From contig JAEZHJ010000009.1 of assembly GCA_023436925.1 (NCBI GenBank), forward strand, positions 1-64,000: a stretch of DNA of 64,000 nucleotides, given 5' to 3'. Positions 62,501 through 64,000 of the stretch are shown here, one piece after another. The notes beneath the pieces are model-generated. The model was not told where the DNA came from. It made no database searches and saw nothing but the letters and a program-made list of their open reading frames with translations. Numbering within the stretch: the stretch's first letter is position 1; each line of letters begins with the position of its first letter. The translations under genes were made by a program, and so were the position numbers. This DNA comes from Actinomycetes bacterium. GTDB taxonomy: Bacteria; Actinomycetota; Actinomycetes; Propionibacteriales; Propionibacteriaceae.

Positions 62501-64000
62501 GCTGAACACCACCGGCCAGACCGGCACCGTCACCGCGCAGGACATCACCGGCCTGCTGACCGGTGTGGTCTACACCGGCTTCGAGTCGCTGCGGGTGCTG
62601 CTGGGCAGCGGCGACGACCGGCTCGTCGTCGCCGGCACCCACCACGGGACCACCGAGGTCGACGCCGGCGCCGGTGCCGATGTGATCACCGTGCGGACCA
62701 TCGACGGCCACACCCGGATCCTGGCCGGCGCCGGGAACGACACCGTCGAGGTCGGGAGCACCGACCGCCTGCTCGACCTGCTGGCGGCCACCCTGGTGGT
62801 GGACGGCGGCAGCGGCACGGACCGGCTGCTGATCGACGACTCCGGCGACACCGGAAGCAACCTCGGCTGGCTGACCGGCACCACCCTGACCGGGCTCGAC
62901 ATGATCGCCCGGACGGCACTGGACACCCTCGGCCGTCCGCTCGACCTGCTGTACTCGGTCCTGCCGCTGGCCGGCGTCGCGCAGTACACGATCACCCTGG
63001 CCCGGCTCGGGCTGGCCACCGCCCTCGGCTCGGTGACCGTCGACGTCGCGACGACCACAGCCGCCCAGCTCGCCGCCGCGCTGCAGGACCTGCTCTTCCC
63101 GCCGGCGCCGGGCGACGACTTCGGCCGCGCCACCAGCTGTGGCGTTGCGGGCGAGAGCCCGTGCGCCCCCTCGGTGTACGTCTGGGAGTTCGGCACCGGG
63201 TTCCTGATCGGCTTCCGCGGCGAGGTCAACGACCCGGCTGCGGTCCGCACCATCACGCTGACCGCCACCGGCGCCGGCTTCCCGATCGACGGCTACCGCC
63301 GCACCGACGGCATCGCCTACACCGGCTTCGAGACCCTCGAACTCGGGCTCGGGTCGGGCAGCGACACGCTGAACATCCGCGGCACCGGCCCGGTCACCGG
63401 CATCGACCTCGGCGCCGGTGACGACCGGGTGTTCGTCTCCTCGACGGCCGACGTCCGGCTCGGCCAGGCCGCCGACTTCCTGACCGGCACCCTGGACCAA
63501 CTGCGCGGCACACTCAACCTGCAACTGGGCAGCGGTGGCAACACGCTGCTGATCAGCGACTACGACGCGCTCACCGGGGACACCGACGTGCTGGTGACCG
63601 ACCGGCTCGCCGCCGCCCGCGTCCGGGACGCCGCGCTCGCCGCCGAGGCCGAGATCGCCATCGTCGGGCTCGCCCCGGCCGGCATCAGCTACGCCGCGAC
63701 GGGCGGCGACTTCGCCGGCGGCATCCGGCTGTGGACCGGGTACGGCGACGACCGACTCGTCGTGGACGGCACCGTCCGGCGCGCGGGCCAGCGCACCACC
63801 ACGTGGCTCAACACCGGCCTCGGCAACGACCACGTCACGATCACGCTCCTCGCCGGGCAGGACGGCCACCTGGTGCTCAACACCCAGGGCCCCGACCGCA
63901 CCCGGCCGACCGCAGCCGATGACGACACCGTCGAGGCCGGCGCCTCCACGCTGCCGCTGGTCATCTTCGGCGGCCAGGGCGACGACACCATCACCACCGG
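29454..64000 (+). CDS. Giant secreted multidomain repeat protein, matrixin-like segment plus RTX repeats (3' end outside window)
   Basis: One open frame of at least 11,515 codons (over 1.1 MDa) without a stop, checked in frame at several points (30345, 40980, 49980, 56400, 61020, 63960). Order: signal peptide; coiled coil; zinc-site segment HEVGHALGLGH with Met-turn; Pro/Glu linker; adhesin-like beta repeats; ZU5-like module; four supercycles of about 750 residues; a longer field of related repeats; a conserved beta block; Ig-like modules; RTX repeats. No ATPase, kinase or other cytoplasmic enzyme domain is seen. It is probably exported through Sec and folded by calcium outside the cell, acting as a surface fibre, adhesin or matrix protein. 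The C-terminus, where a wall anchor would lie, is not visible. Base composition is like its neighbours. Similar giant proteins exist in planctomycetes and proteobacteria as far as I recall; function unproven. Confidence 0.93.
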   Translation, partial: MTVHRGTGPDRAHLRPGRLRSATPLGILLSLSLIAGLLYGWSLPAAAAEPATGPQRPAAGSGSAPQEAGEQRVILLRAASEAGISQFDKDTAAAVIADLVAEQEALRQEQVRSQQAWARQVALARQANRVRRAQAEANAQLQKALEALAKALSTSQCKSVGGTNGEPASISCPLAEGGEGEVEVGTPGATPTPTPTPTPSATPTPDPQPGSDPGQPLLAPAVGTAASAPLSQDRLDAILAGVLAEWADRGADTSGITATVTDLSGERLGETTGRTILVDPVAGGWGWDRMDLASVLRHEVGHALGLGHSESGLMAPVLHPGHTLTVPDRLPVASAPISGTWALTGDDDAGSDEQTPQAGEPAPAAPSASPTPAPAAEQPAPAEQPSPTPKPTPATESSPAESAPAPEPSRTPQPTPGSSSDEESDPDEPAAPARWEPAGHTARLVIATGDQVGTLSYDASTDELVYRTDAVEVRTSAEGISRVLVAGTGATITIDLRGFPRDRDKVEVDVEGRHQRVHVVSHDEVEVSGPDTEPDQTTAHALLIRSLLAILRIVAPQFEARIEVVGSRIVVTGTIDLTETGADLDLTAGQVIVQDATVTTEGNVNLTAIATDQRSADALVALRDAAVFADEVQLTATANSPQAATAVVSVTGSDVTATGSVTLLADATVSGSGSHASSTAQASITDSTITTPGDLNVTARNNTLLIVDVAGDRAAGITQTTTARLAGRVQLAAARVALLADSTGRVRVVAGGSASATVATTTQAGLAADARVALTGGRLTATAVSRHSTEVSGGQLAIAITDARTAALLAARSALTGAGSLRLTADSSDTTHATSAGGAALVSSVAITTAGLAGGDALALAGDLTVTATGDAEAIGRGAGTALVLFDHRVLAELARSVTAGGALTATAGGRSVVSTEAAAGRWIQVPADALVAAGGLTGLPVAVPVPLTAQATASGTSQARVVIPSGLDLSAGAGAELRATLAGGSQASAGSGPADAAPAVAINDARFAAVLAADSAIATSGPLVTYSGRGPPVDGFTTTAPIFVDLTRFSTSAPPARPAGAVLVIAALGGTLTAPNATLSFAPGALRADAWVSITPRPATVSGLRLNSPVFDLLAFDAATGEAITTFAIAPRLTIAVPTSAAGSVIYYIDDEGVVHQQATSYDAAAGVLVADLPHFSNYAAGSPLDLLVGWIVDRLNGLTAPTSLDLLPGVTLADLTLTGDLAPGAGPHTGSASLTADLSLDLAGVTGSATVTATYQLVNQALDAGTLTVTVTGLVLSVGGVALAATSAAIGHSGTGLAITASGVSAEVAGSIALSDGSASLQLTAAGLAGSVAGTVALTLPGVSLRTGSLGLSIDTVAGRTAFTGSGITLDVLGQTITGNLSLTRGADRLELEVTAAGFSFADGSVRLTAGTAQLVVPDAGELSGSVTGELAIGVRGLTASGSFSAALAGGPSPTITITGADVRLGFDGLQLQAAGATFTRTSDGTTLAVTGASLALGTGDPFLALDGIILDAGLGLAGIVANATGTATVNLPGLVTGDLQVSLAIDTVTGRTGVILTIADTEADRLSLGGLGTLAGTLSLTSSQGETVVALSGVTLRITAGAQDGVVVTDAEGLLLVRAEGVAGYLSGTLSAGLAGAGISGAVAVRLNTIVGAAVDATVTRAGKPVTVRFPAAAAGVLEVSLSGASLTLGDFVTVEGSLSFTDGRFSGTGLSVFLGRGPAFLADGTRNPLAVGVLLTDATVGLVRVGTDGAYRYALVAAGTLTLVGIPGVTLTGTTSVRFNDTGADATIQLPDDVVDLVVPDGTVSFAISQAGLGFAGYQLTGDLAVTPAAEGFTLTVADARLDLAGGVVVRGIAGSLEVGAAGVAFDVTATLEIAALGLAGASVAVAVDSRAGAEVPLRLAVGAVTLSIAGQQLLVDTLTVGRDAVGTTTVAITGGRLQLGGLIEVTLSDGQLALTAGGIAGTLSADISAAAGGLDLGAHVVVQVNTHPADWGGLPGGPYVRVVARDATITAAGQVLSATVVLVRAGASAVDVSVSDARLSLGSADAGIDLTGGSGRLAYTADGIAGSLGGTVTVRIPGLSLTGTLRLSLDTAAGAIGFAGTGITATVLGHSLSGSVTIASSPTGLTVDVEQATLSLAGIVSLVDGRAALVLPTGGTLSGEVTGTVRLTAPGLTLAGTVSAELDAAATAPDPTLRIGGTDLTLGVAGVELTVGELWFSRDAAGAVRLSVAGAALALGPAGQPYLAATGGTATLAVTAAGVSGSLTAQASITVPGLFQTPSPVDVSVSIDTATGQVAVVVTNLVLSFAGLGQISGDLAFSQTTVGGITETVIAMRDVTATVAEGAASITDGTGVLVLRPGGVAGYLSGHAVIQAGPAAGEGSVLLQVNTILGSAIDTSVSLGGQPVAVKYPAAAETVFTLAITGGSLAIGDFVVIEGSVSFDGDRFGGTGLKVFLGNGPATLADGTPNPLAVGVLLSDATVGLLRVGSSYALVATGTVAILGVPGVSLTGTTSVRYNQTGADQNTTIALAGDLPDVVLDVADGTASFTVSAATLRFGGLALTGGLAFSRTGTTTVISVTDGAITLAGAATLSEVTGTLDLTAAGSTATLSAKLGIAALGLAGVTVGVAVDTRPDATIPLTLSLADLDLTIAGQRLSVGQFTLTSRRAGSDTTTAITLAGAGLSLGGGLVTAVIAEGSLELTAGGVAGTVVATVAPTLAGLSLTGGVQLQVNTNPTAALGLPAGPYLRIAVDDATLTVAGQSLRAGVLIVNTADALELTVTSAAASLAGGAITLRDGSGRLRFDADGIVGTVGGTTTVAIPGVAVTGALRLDLDTAAGTFAFTGTGLSLGIFGQTLAGDVTVTSTPTAVELSVERASFDFGGGLIRLVDGSAALRLPTGGALSGSIQGTVSLAVPGVSLAGSFVVEVDGAAVAPLPTLRIGVPADLGNSTPELSLTVAGVDLAVESLWFHRDAAGTIRLTITGAALALGPAAAPYLAISDGGADLVVTAAGVTGGFGATALLNLPGLIENGSVTVAVALDTARGSLSVLVTGVSVSIAGIAELSGDFAFARSATAGVVETVVALSRVTVAITGGDDLGAAISEATGLLVLRETGVAGYLSGRVSGEAGGITLSGTAAVSVNTITNTAIDTAVSLGGRTVQVRFDASPTAVFELSLAGASLRIGDFVSIEGSVTFNGDEFVGTGLSVFLGQGPARLDDGSLNPLAVGVLLTDATIALVRVGAGPDYTYALLATGTVSIIGVPGVTLTGTTSVRFNNTGADVTRTLAAAPGSGTDPVELAIADGTAVFAVTDAILGFAGYALTGSFGFSRTGSDTVLSVSGGGLALAGAVTVSALNGSIAMGAAGLTAVIGGRLSVPALGLSGAGVEVRVDTRSDAAVPLAITATDLTLAIAGQSLTAGRLSITRQAGAGGALATRVELTEARLAIGAGPQPLLSATVATGSLIITPAGLVGSLVASVSTSIPNLQLAGAVQLQVNTTSAAADGLPAGPYLRFSATGAVVAIAGQELRGDLVLVRSTGAGGPVIDLTVSRASLLLGGGMIRLSNGTGNLVLGSGSLSGVLSGTVSVDLPGVEITGTLRLGLDTAAGTIAFTGTGLGLVIAGQTLTGDLTIASSAGTLSVDVANASLDFGGGLVTLGQGSAHLVVVAGAGLSGTVSGQIGIAVPGVGLTSQVSVVLDPTADPVLRIGVEDTSLTLAGVDLHVESLWFSRAADGTIRLTVTGAALELGPAGTEYVKVTGGAATLTVTGAGVSGSLAATATINVPGFAAATAAVRVVVDTASGYLAVEVTGFSLDFGVGELSGDFAFTSSTTAQSSETVIALANVTAVVGSGGDAVSITDGSGLLVLRPGGVAGFLSGHADLDAGPVAASGTVLLQINTVLNTAIDTTVALGGRTLAVKFAASAQTVFEVTISEASLTIGDFVTIEGSVSFDGDRFAGTGLMVFLGRGPAKLGNGSLNPLAMGVLLSDARVGLIRVTGPAGTSYALVASGTVSIIGVPGVTITGTTAVRVNTTGGAVDTTVSIPGSTDPGIQLAFTGPEASFIVSDATLGFAGYALTGTFGFSMAGGDVKVTLTGAALDLGPALAVSDLDGFLVLSQAGLVADLAARLAIPALPLSVDAAVRVDTRAGATEPLRIEVTDLTLTLAGQQLQVGSLVVQQSVLAGATTTYLALAGVGLDLGAGAVRLVDGSGFLVLGAGVAGRLGGSIAVTIPGLVLQGSLGVTINTTAAPVTTSLLVGGRPTTLSLPGGPYLRVDGTGLVLDLLGQRLRADLSIEQATTLPAAGGAGEVVLKVALANVSLSLGGASPVATLTGGSALLVSRASGLAGRISGNLALTVPGVTLTGSLAVLVNTGTIAVTESFRVGDGEVLTLSVPAGGTSAAPATYLAIVGTGITLQVAGQSLQADLELELTGATTTLRLRNAALRLGGTPAAPLLTVSQVSGTTGTFTLDPTGLTGSLAVQLAFAVSGVSVSGSVAIGIDTRPGNERLAVFGDDLRFTVFGQTIAADFSFEQVTTATGARLVRVGIAQGRLFLGGSNPDGSDALVAVRDLTGLFLLTAAGVGGSISGRASLAVPGVEFAAAVSVSLNTTGQVIAQTLLVGGAELAVTVAAGPYLRVEASGVRLQVAGQSLRGNLLIEQVTTVATETTAARTVLRVGLTAVELRIGSGATTIAQVSDGTALLVLDGGGIAGRVTGAFALVGVPGITVAATVAVELNTTGVAVEDRFTIDGTTTDLRLGTAYFVATASQATISLGEGLELAADIVLTLPAAAGEFSVRIERGSISLAGGLVRAVDVNGELAIAAGRTTAALAAGIRVTVPGLAVTGDVQVSLDADAAVTEFSIEVTTAEISLGDGLLSVGAERVQISSFGAGATAEVRFAAEGITLQLADLVDVRPGHHWSAAIVVTAAGIAARFAGALSDDEGSFLSLPDGITVAGTVALLVNTAPTAMVRADLGLSVPAGPYLALSFSAGTIAVAGLSLNGNFQLTVAGDRTVIAFSDMDVSFGSSGDNAGLSVTGGRGVFVLLPATPGATPVDGGVAGSFSGKVSAAGGGFAADATLSARFNTSGQQLDESVTVNGATLRLVFDEDELAGADGAFFEFVVAASIRISDFVEIAGTFSFGSGTTPATITDVTVFVGDGPGFTSVDGATDRNPFARGLYITGASGQASADAFALRGTIELVGISGLTLAGTVQVLYNKGTTATTLMLGTESVAVAAGTATAPFLLVVGSAITVDIAGQRLTGAIGIEKTATRFRIAAGTAINEIDGTAATEDYDALRLTFGEGIASLAASGLIDLAATGVVAVLDGELVLDAGDAFALTSPASLQLNSTSAVATVGGVTLAPRSVVVQVGTADAPATLSLFGQSLSGVLLFSQVVGVAGGVATAPPVTSQLVITNLTLSIGSSTAGVRITDGTAFLSLGASVAGRIAGRVSLVGTPVTISGAVEVLVNTGSQKVTASVEVDGSSVGLEVPGGPYLKVVGTDITLAIAGQRISGDLAITQAANAVGSTLTVSLSRVSAGFGDGSTDLVRLVNGTGDLTLGDSGLIGSIAGTVQLALPGVEVSTGLRLEIGVNSLVLAASDLTVTVGGFALRGSVRISQLTVGLARTTRLEFTGTADLGDPIGAVSLGGDLTLTAAGIRGQLTLAADLTIGDVSITADPLRLEIDTATGLVAITGEGMSLSIAGVALAGSFAIRRVAAGGGATRTVVAVSGGSLTLTGTTPILRNINGLLVIVPPTTPGATTGAQAGGIAGQLSGTVDLSSLLPAEVGVSGGFALTVNRTGRRVTESVTIAGATTTLDLAAGPYLKVAGTAVTLNLMGQRLTGSVSFEQAGSTTRIVLQDVSLRLGDGVTDLVAISTVGINEFTLGATTGPTPTRYLFGRLAVQVALNVPGLSLGGERLWLDINTDTAAAHSLADGTPLAANLLRVGGTGIHLDVAGQRLSGTFWVEQTGPATARVTRVSVSDLFLFLGDPGADGLAGDSATAAAFADNRGVALADGSGALLLSAAGVAGVVAGTIVVGPGLDSSVLDIDPIEVKLELNTRPTAVEDGALGLSLPAGRFLRLQLGGTAPVGLRIAGQEFSGRFSFEQVTSAGPDGRLGTTDDVASVKIAATAVQLFLGDNGGTAGDQSDDIGLRVSDGTALLLLTPEGIAGRIAARATLSLGAGVAAVGADVEVTLNQLRRTVGATVRPVAVNESFVIGGTTTSLVLPAGVYVRAAITGLALELGGQRFTTDLRFEQAQLLNADGSLDPAGSTTTTISLDNLGLRLGTADRDIVVVSGGQGSLVIVGASGGVAGGIVGAVSARVAIDIPGATFHGAFQVLLNTRPAGTGAYLLTMGTPSTADDLAVSPGLAVSGTGIALEIAGQRLTGSFGFSRSAAGDIVVLVEDARLALGDGSRSFVTVEVSGALLVTSPRPGAAAGLAGELTAALTLSPELGTQLGIDLAADLPVVLQLNTTAAAVNRSFTVGALARTINVGANTLAVQVGLTGRPASLNLFGQTVSAVVRFEQATTPGGAKVVKVGFTDLSLFLGDDKGTPATGDDVGLRLTGGYGAILITPSGYAGEFLGTIALAGLPVTVDVSRLSLQVNTLAVAVSETVTFVDRNGAVTTRTMVLPKGQFLRIAGTGIVLGFTGTPLTLTGDVAFERVGSGADQVTRIGVANATLNPNGQAIDGTSPSGNLIALSGALFLFGAGAVTNPGGPGTADDVRTTTGGVAGVLTGRVQTGGGGANLGASLGFALNTTGAAVKQSVAVGAQTISVDLTAGQRFAFVARDVEFDLGDFIELRAGQIVLSGDSFSGTGLELFIGRGPSRLADGSDNPDAIGVLIRNASLTLVRDPGGTGYALRARGQFAFLGLDGLEVSATVDFLVNTASTTLDPGDLAAVAPLPASTDPIVANYFSFKAVNVSIAVAGVFVISGNLSLTRQPNGDLDLAFNPIGLLIKIEGTNIALLQGYASFTIAAATGLRLTSFKVGSFKLLPRDTDLPRSVSELTGAGNVAMFPTADLAGPYKGQVLRSGDPNYATNQLKVVFNDPNGVGLNVATITDAEAELQVLVNGQAVALAGGGGNPVRQGTSNVWIYTLAAPLPAGLVTVRFLPGSFADNAGATTMGEDEFFILWTPPAGAPTQTQPGPTAALASPANGGVITVAQINAQGYLDVTYTSLDGSPILKSSLDTTVPFRVSGTGVADLLVHTTAGNEGRPVIRATPLLVTGRADSATSVTYRYFLQDRNKQNAVGLFQTGTVQLVFDGEFYSSGNGTAPAGAPGNLRSPGQTQSFRIDPSAPGEQTSNGSVGLGPLSLQGPSIGLADFGFADGMVVLTIALGVDRASLDFSPSASQPGQASGSSPSVELLGVMGTFDLAVDVFGLLSGKFRVEPTGAWSLNVASLEALIPNVAELRATGIAIKYDPTAPRGQELVRINTAELTLPKFGITGSLRPYNPTTRANLDVDNDAALATGVVPGLIVRDNGFTLGTAELKYKPGTPSVGGAAPIGGGTGKINIFGILELDDIRVGVSGLAVNFDAANPVAGFTGEIYIATGGATLFPGKSFTARLTDRTTADDRRPDGSIDDEAFRIGLGFSGGAVTAFVLDVDTMEIVLGGYVTLTARDFALDTSAAGTDAELVSFATVGATVTIGDLRLSGEGRHFAVTGNGGFVTKSGFGVFLAVGSATGASFKWPSWLPIRIDAIGIEWDDIQQNPGDFVLTLSASVTGIQGLAGLNFSGSVQGIRIQPSLLLEGKFPVIGIDAFGVTASGSLFGGEINAGLIGGILRLDSDFSIIGTFDRTTPVAQRVLYLGLQGGFSIAGMAGFTIRLGLSELGPLQVFINVETPTGILLVPQIGLTLNDFAAGVEFFKTLPSLEDPFALRSSVADLPTAQTADSWLVSLQQQVAAQARAVAANPAIGGFLAAFTAPMVITGGARIYSLYTSEQLFNGQVTVKISTDGKMLIIGKLNFAANSVSLSGRLYVDLSKVAQGDATVLFLADIPDQVRLLTLYGKLKMGFRDSSGREVEFDVLDVPDPDATGTAPTTEVGGPVAGGGSADLSVVNGPDGERYIDVVFTAPSGATLNLAEILGEGQEFTAGYVRADGSIRPLTINGRPVPLIAVTTSSGLLFVPVQYDTTSSDRKKWRAFYQYSATPGGSLTTVEIVSGAQVDQTALLATATGLGYFTQQALRVAGVTRFRYTVTGGLTDNKWDIGTVRVSFAEGAIRNSDVMVNGVTTPGARSAARTVEFQITGVTAVVTNPGAGIDINLVNNRGWKTFLDVTFTAPEGRLLVLASLLDLAPEFTISGSGLGTAVLDATRAPTVLGEATATAASYTLRFWVTGAFAETGTVSVAPIAGSWSFASDATAELPSGTPAPSWQVGAGTTGILIRLAGLRTDSGAWQLASGLLLDPASFTIADLVDADPSTPGVQLYAVGDVRVTVDAGVAFTYLGDGVFSVGVVVTGLRSTEDDANPTVTIAPTVKPGAVSGASADDSAYAADRLEVKPFPVTGAAANPTSYLDIRFTPSIGRLLLDNSIDGDEFVITGPGAGSVQLTGTPFLLEGTTYRYLLTGRFSVGAVNLVFTLANFRDDSGRSPPAEATSTSTFSVIGATADAIWSDKALNGQIIGVDVLNGRRYLEITFRPAAGSTLDHSTINGDELVFTAPDGTVIILGSPVRVGTSDTYRYSFSATLAVGRYTLGFVSGSFADQAGTRNAAEVESFTLAAPTVVVTNPNNGAAGDAKDFGRRGYIDITFPTINGIAVDPDSILDAGAEFTVEAAGAVLKIVGAPTLLGNGTYRYWFTYTLTNETDPVTGAPGTIGAFSNWRFLPGSWTSLSGEQWTAEHGAPTDHTPATGVVWFDVRYTGIGGLDIEQLLAGGQLTLTGAGSEALTAGDIVQLDDNTFRYLYTGALTPGTLTLSIAAGSWSDQAGNAGTGTTSTFHLITRGSSFYIELLGGIILATAGLTEDPLLDLRARVILEIDPARKLFALSFDGQMSIIHLGTVGSTSGKFVLDLGDESTSVPQFWGVATIETNFSALEPYGIKMFAKGTLQINLTGEEKVETITLLGLGDGGGDVTRTFVLRPYSFGLELVGQLIVEAGGNELMRLQGGIWLSIEGTPTPSLQMYLTGELSFGSGSARLTYGAATGVLFIRTGGDHGYGVAGMFSISQGASLGLPTSPDFLITGKVQVMFNTTLHEQVLTIPASFLPLLRPGEPTTITVHASAPGLDGQPVTGAAGAVYVKATISATLIIKNLITLTGYIGLTVAVEPGPTTVGSIKIDGAVGGSIPFLGAVTGTVQLHAFISNDAGKSGFVGRIALTVGASSIPGVKFGGQFLLEINTFATEQTVETFKLETVDGVTRLAVNGDGSIATDDVTLASGVNLVMYGKLLVLDRIEISGSVAFTLGGDGLTLKVKGLMALHPIGSISVVALLSVDARGLVAYFKVARNADFGAGIGLSFGAGVSMTVSLNTTSNAVYFSQLGDAVPDPEAEPTLPEECDGPAAGCTAVARGFRLNVTGSIDLLGFASASGFVDITIGPNGFQLLFGLEFSLAGALTFKANGGATVTGDGFAMILDVSLRAGDGAIFEIEASGKLKLNTASVSLLGVAAKSFTLDVRGKVSILKIIDFDAALLISVEDGGWYLRANASMKFFGFANMSGRIELWSNGDFNIQLSGRLVIGSSSFGLVGQFNFGLTSRHYGDGFYKFELTMGASVDVRIFGITLLGAGISATFKVDTGSATESRVKIQLTVRVRIKILFISFTKSATFTIGYLQIPQPVWLGGSEDAPRHFEGGTLYLNTGDRAAHRNIGVEDEDESYTVEQIGTTAAGATIKLTAFGRTSTYTGVTAIVGNLGGGHDQLFVSPSVTVPLTIDAGAGDDLIVVEGTGSMNLAAGDGDDDVVITGGRTGTVTGGAGNDYLRHEGTGNVALDGGAGNDTLIAAAATGSIDAGAGDDYVEAQLGSGNLTIIGGEGADELRLRLTGGNDGLQVSGSGTDLRFAAADPVTGALLGASRTAAGFESVTVDAGAGSDAITVQDFTGATTTSLTLVLGGGGADRVTLAGTSGADGYTLDHAEHPDEDYGLELRVRKTGAFTLWLVGAVRAEGDTLAIDAGAGDDTLDASAMTVDSVALTLIGGDGDDTLVGSPFADILDSGAGNDKVTGGRGQDIFRDASGFDTLIETVWSAVGLYNNLLVMGSLASSGIDFAAGATIEDLAGIFEAARLTGSDGADTFLIGDADGFVAIGTTRRTAQGWSGTVEILPAGGDDTIRVELRGAGNAAITIRDSAGTDTLQVYGTSQREDVVVEARLILASAAVDGTTATIAFGQGDERGIDAVLIDTRDGSDRVAVRAIDVPHSIELGGGDDLLAIGSLAGSGATATQWPNPAGTLNGIAALLTISGGLTEVAEGVFQTGYDLVWISDASDTAGNTGVLTANLLTGLGLAQGISYQGFEALELRLGSGADELTIRSTHSGSTALDAGAGNDLIIIGTGSAALTGIAGAVSITAGAGTDELQLDATGSTADLIGRLTADAITGLGMPGSLSYRPEGAAAPETLRISLGSGNDQFAVASTSTASFVTGGPGADRVVVNPEPVEGTPNALAGRLGIDGQAGADVTVVHLWANGNSRVDVSDSDLAHTLVVYGTSAADTIVLRTNADGSRGLVALLSGRGNDGLFAAAEMVTYSSGIVGAADGYPAVDQGPTADPGDDSAGNTAPGVRLYTLGGDDLVAFDDTATAFLLDLGAGADLVRVGQIYKVRRAIDGQDPADPYRSDDEFGVRSGPTSGSFDSSRGLLSAGVRHDTTISGGDGNDIFELVHNIGRIWLYGDDGDDTFVVRSFVSAASVPYINLGGGNNVVQYAANAQVAIDGGEGNDTVVVVGTEGPDVFVVTATAIYGAGRVITFVAIEQIVLYGQEGDDEFRILSTPAGVGLSVFGGLGNDRIRIGGASDPVSVTFPATATTPQTTTTVTFTPTTLADIRGPVYVSGGFDPDPPYSIELDSYLPVLLPGETSGPPFPVETTTGQAVEVAQVDELVLDNSLNTTGQTGTVTAQDITGLLTGVVYTGFESLRVLLGSGDDRLVVAGTHHGTTEVDAGAGADVITVRTIDGHTRILAGAGNDTVEVGSTDRLLDLLAATLVVDGGSGTDRLLIDDSGDTGSNLGWLTGTTLTGLDMIARTALDTLGRPLDLLYSVLPLAGVAQYTITLARLGLATALGSVTVDVATTTAAQLAAALQDLLFPPAPGDDFGRATSCGVAGESPCAPSVYVWEFGTGFLIGFRGEVNDPAAVRTITLTATGAGFPIDGYRRTDGIAYTGFETLELGLGSGSDTLNIRGTGPVTGIDLGAGDDRVFVSSTADVRLGQAADFLTGTLDQLRGTLNLQLGSGGNTLLISDYDALTGDTDVLVTDRLAAARVRDAALAAEAEIAIVGLAPAGISYAATGGDFAGGIRLWTGYGDDRLVVDGTVRRAGQRTTTWLNTGLGNDHVTITLLAGQDGHLVLNTQGPDRTRPTAADDDTVEAGASTLPLVIFGGQGDDTITT
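29649..29928 (+). other. Coiled-coil segment of the giant protein
   Basis: Residues about 66-158 are rich in Gln, Arg, Ala, Glu and Leu with heptad-like spacing (for example LVAEQEALRQEQVRSQQ), predicting a long helix or coiled coil. Two Cys follow (STSQCK and ISCPL). Confidence 0.6.
30145..30410 (+). other. Matrixin-like zinc metalloprotease segment in the giant protein
   Basis: Residues about 231-319. The segment includes VLRHEVGHALGLGHSESGLMAP: the metzincin zinc motif HExxHxxGxxH (298-308), the Ser that follows in matrixins, and a Met-turn-like LMAP. The upstream GETTGRTILVDPVAGGWGWDRMDL resembles the strand and loop before the helix in such segments. At roughly 90 residues it is shorter than a full matrixin catalytic domain (about 160), so activity is uncertain. 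It is flanked by Thr/Pro (residues about 185-216) and Pro/Glu/Ala (about 336-439) linkers. Confidence 0.65.
30780..32660 (+). repeat. Adhesin-like beta repeats of the giant protein
   Basis: Residues about 443-1069 repeat short strands such as GNVNLTAIATD, GSVTLLADATV, GDLNVTARN and GSLRLTADSSD, rich in Thr, Ala and Val. The pattern recalls filamentous-haemagglutinin or large-adhesin beta-helix segments. Periodicity was judged by eye, roughly 20-40 residues. Confidence 0.5.
32660..33000 (+). other. ZU5-like module of the giant protein
   Basis: Residues about 1069-1183 run GGTLTAPNATLSFAPGALRA and later FDLLAFDAATGEAI, SVIYYIDDEGVVHQ and LPHFSNYA. The order of a Gly-rich start, PGAL, and a final HFSxYA resembles ZU5-type domains in surface proteins. 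Assignment is tentative. Confidence 0.4.
33888..42880 (+). repeat. Four tandem supercycles of about 740-755 residues in the giant protein
   Basis: Three independent landmarks recur with the same phase. LWF-type motif: 33888 (ATF variant), 36108, 38358, 40623. GTGLxVFLG motif: 34584, 36804, 39060, 41316 (steps of 2220, 2256 and 2256 bases). GPYxR motif: 35457, 37689, 39975, 42246. GTGL lies 693-702 bases after the LWF landmark in every copy. Units are about 2.22, 2.25, 2.27 and 2.26 kb; the last is divergent at its end. A half unit precedes the array from about 33.2 kb. Each supercycle contains several smaller repeats built around GQxLxGxL, DGSGxL, GVAGxLSG and PGVxLTG. Confidence 0.85.
42880..50450 (+). 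repeat. Second repeat field of the giant protein
   Basis: Related but less regular units. GPYL landmarks lie at 43332, 44379, 45912 and 46896, with weaker versions near 47655, 48120 and 49340. Typical unit wording: GPYLRV then GTGxxLxVxGQxLxG, FEQ, a LxLGD/GGS acidic strand, xLLLTxxGxAG, xPGV and NTT. A late GTGLELFIGRGP at 49878 echoes the supercycle landmark, as does TVFVGDGPG near 44,900. Probably extended beta structure. Confidence 0.75.
50450..51250 (+). other. First Ig/Bap-like modules of the giant protein
   Basis: Two modules of about 130 residues. One runs YATNQLKVVFNDPNG to VTVRFLPGSFADNAG; the next runs NGGVITVAQINAQGYLDVTY to GTVQLVFDGEF. The closing GSFxDxAG phrase recurs in the later Ig-like array. 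Confidence 0.5.
51300..53520 (+). other. Beta-rich block with conserved-looking sequence in the giant protein
   Basis: Residues about 7283-8023 are less repetitive and more information-rich than the rest: KWPSWLPIRIDAIGIEWDD, SLLLEGKFPVIGIDAFGV, ALSELGP-like LGLSELGPLQVFI, GVEFFKTLPSLEDPF, WLVSLQQQVAAQARAV, FTAPMVITGGARIYSLYTS and LTLYGKLKMGFRDSSG. I recall near-identical wording in giant repeat proteins of planctomycetes and proteobacteria; that memory was not checked. Confidence 0.6.
53530..56250 (+). repeat. Array of Ig-like modules in the giant protein
   Basis: At least six modules start with a strand of the form xYxDVxFT: YIDVVFTAPSG near 53630, FLDVTFTAPEG near 54250, YLDIRFTPSIG near 54970, YLEITFRPAAG near 55325, YIDITFPTING near 55660 and WFDVRYTGIGG near 55985. 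Several end with GSFADQAG or GSWSDQAG. Spacing is irregular, about 325-720 bases. Typical of bacterial surface Ig-like or cadherin-like spacers. Confidence 0.6.
56250..58750 (+). other. Second beta-rich block of the giant protein
   Basis: Residues about 8933-9766 consist of long alternating strands, for example LDLRARVILEIDPARKLFALS, MYLTGELSFGSGSARLTYG, LVVYG-like LVMYGKLLVLDRIEISGSV and MGASVDVRIFGITLLGAGI, ending at GYLQIPQPVWLGG before the RTX field. It includes one Cys pair (EECDGPAAGC). No named family assigned. Confidence 0.55.
58750..64000 (+). repeat. RTX-type calcium-binding repeats of the giant protein (continue past the window)
   Basis: More than twenty nonapeptide-like motifs GGxGxDxLxV or DAGAGDDxIxV, in clusters: near 59,020-59,300, 59,470-59,560, 59,730-59,900 (IGGDGDDTLVGSPFADIL and GAGNDKVTGGRGQDIF, the most canonical), 60,470-61,150, 61,550-62,200, 62,600-62,830, 63,350-63,430 and 63,740-63,990. 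Between clusters lie strands such as YxGFExLxLxLGSG. In known proteins such repeats bind calcium and fold into a beta-roll outside the cell. Confidence 0.85.
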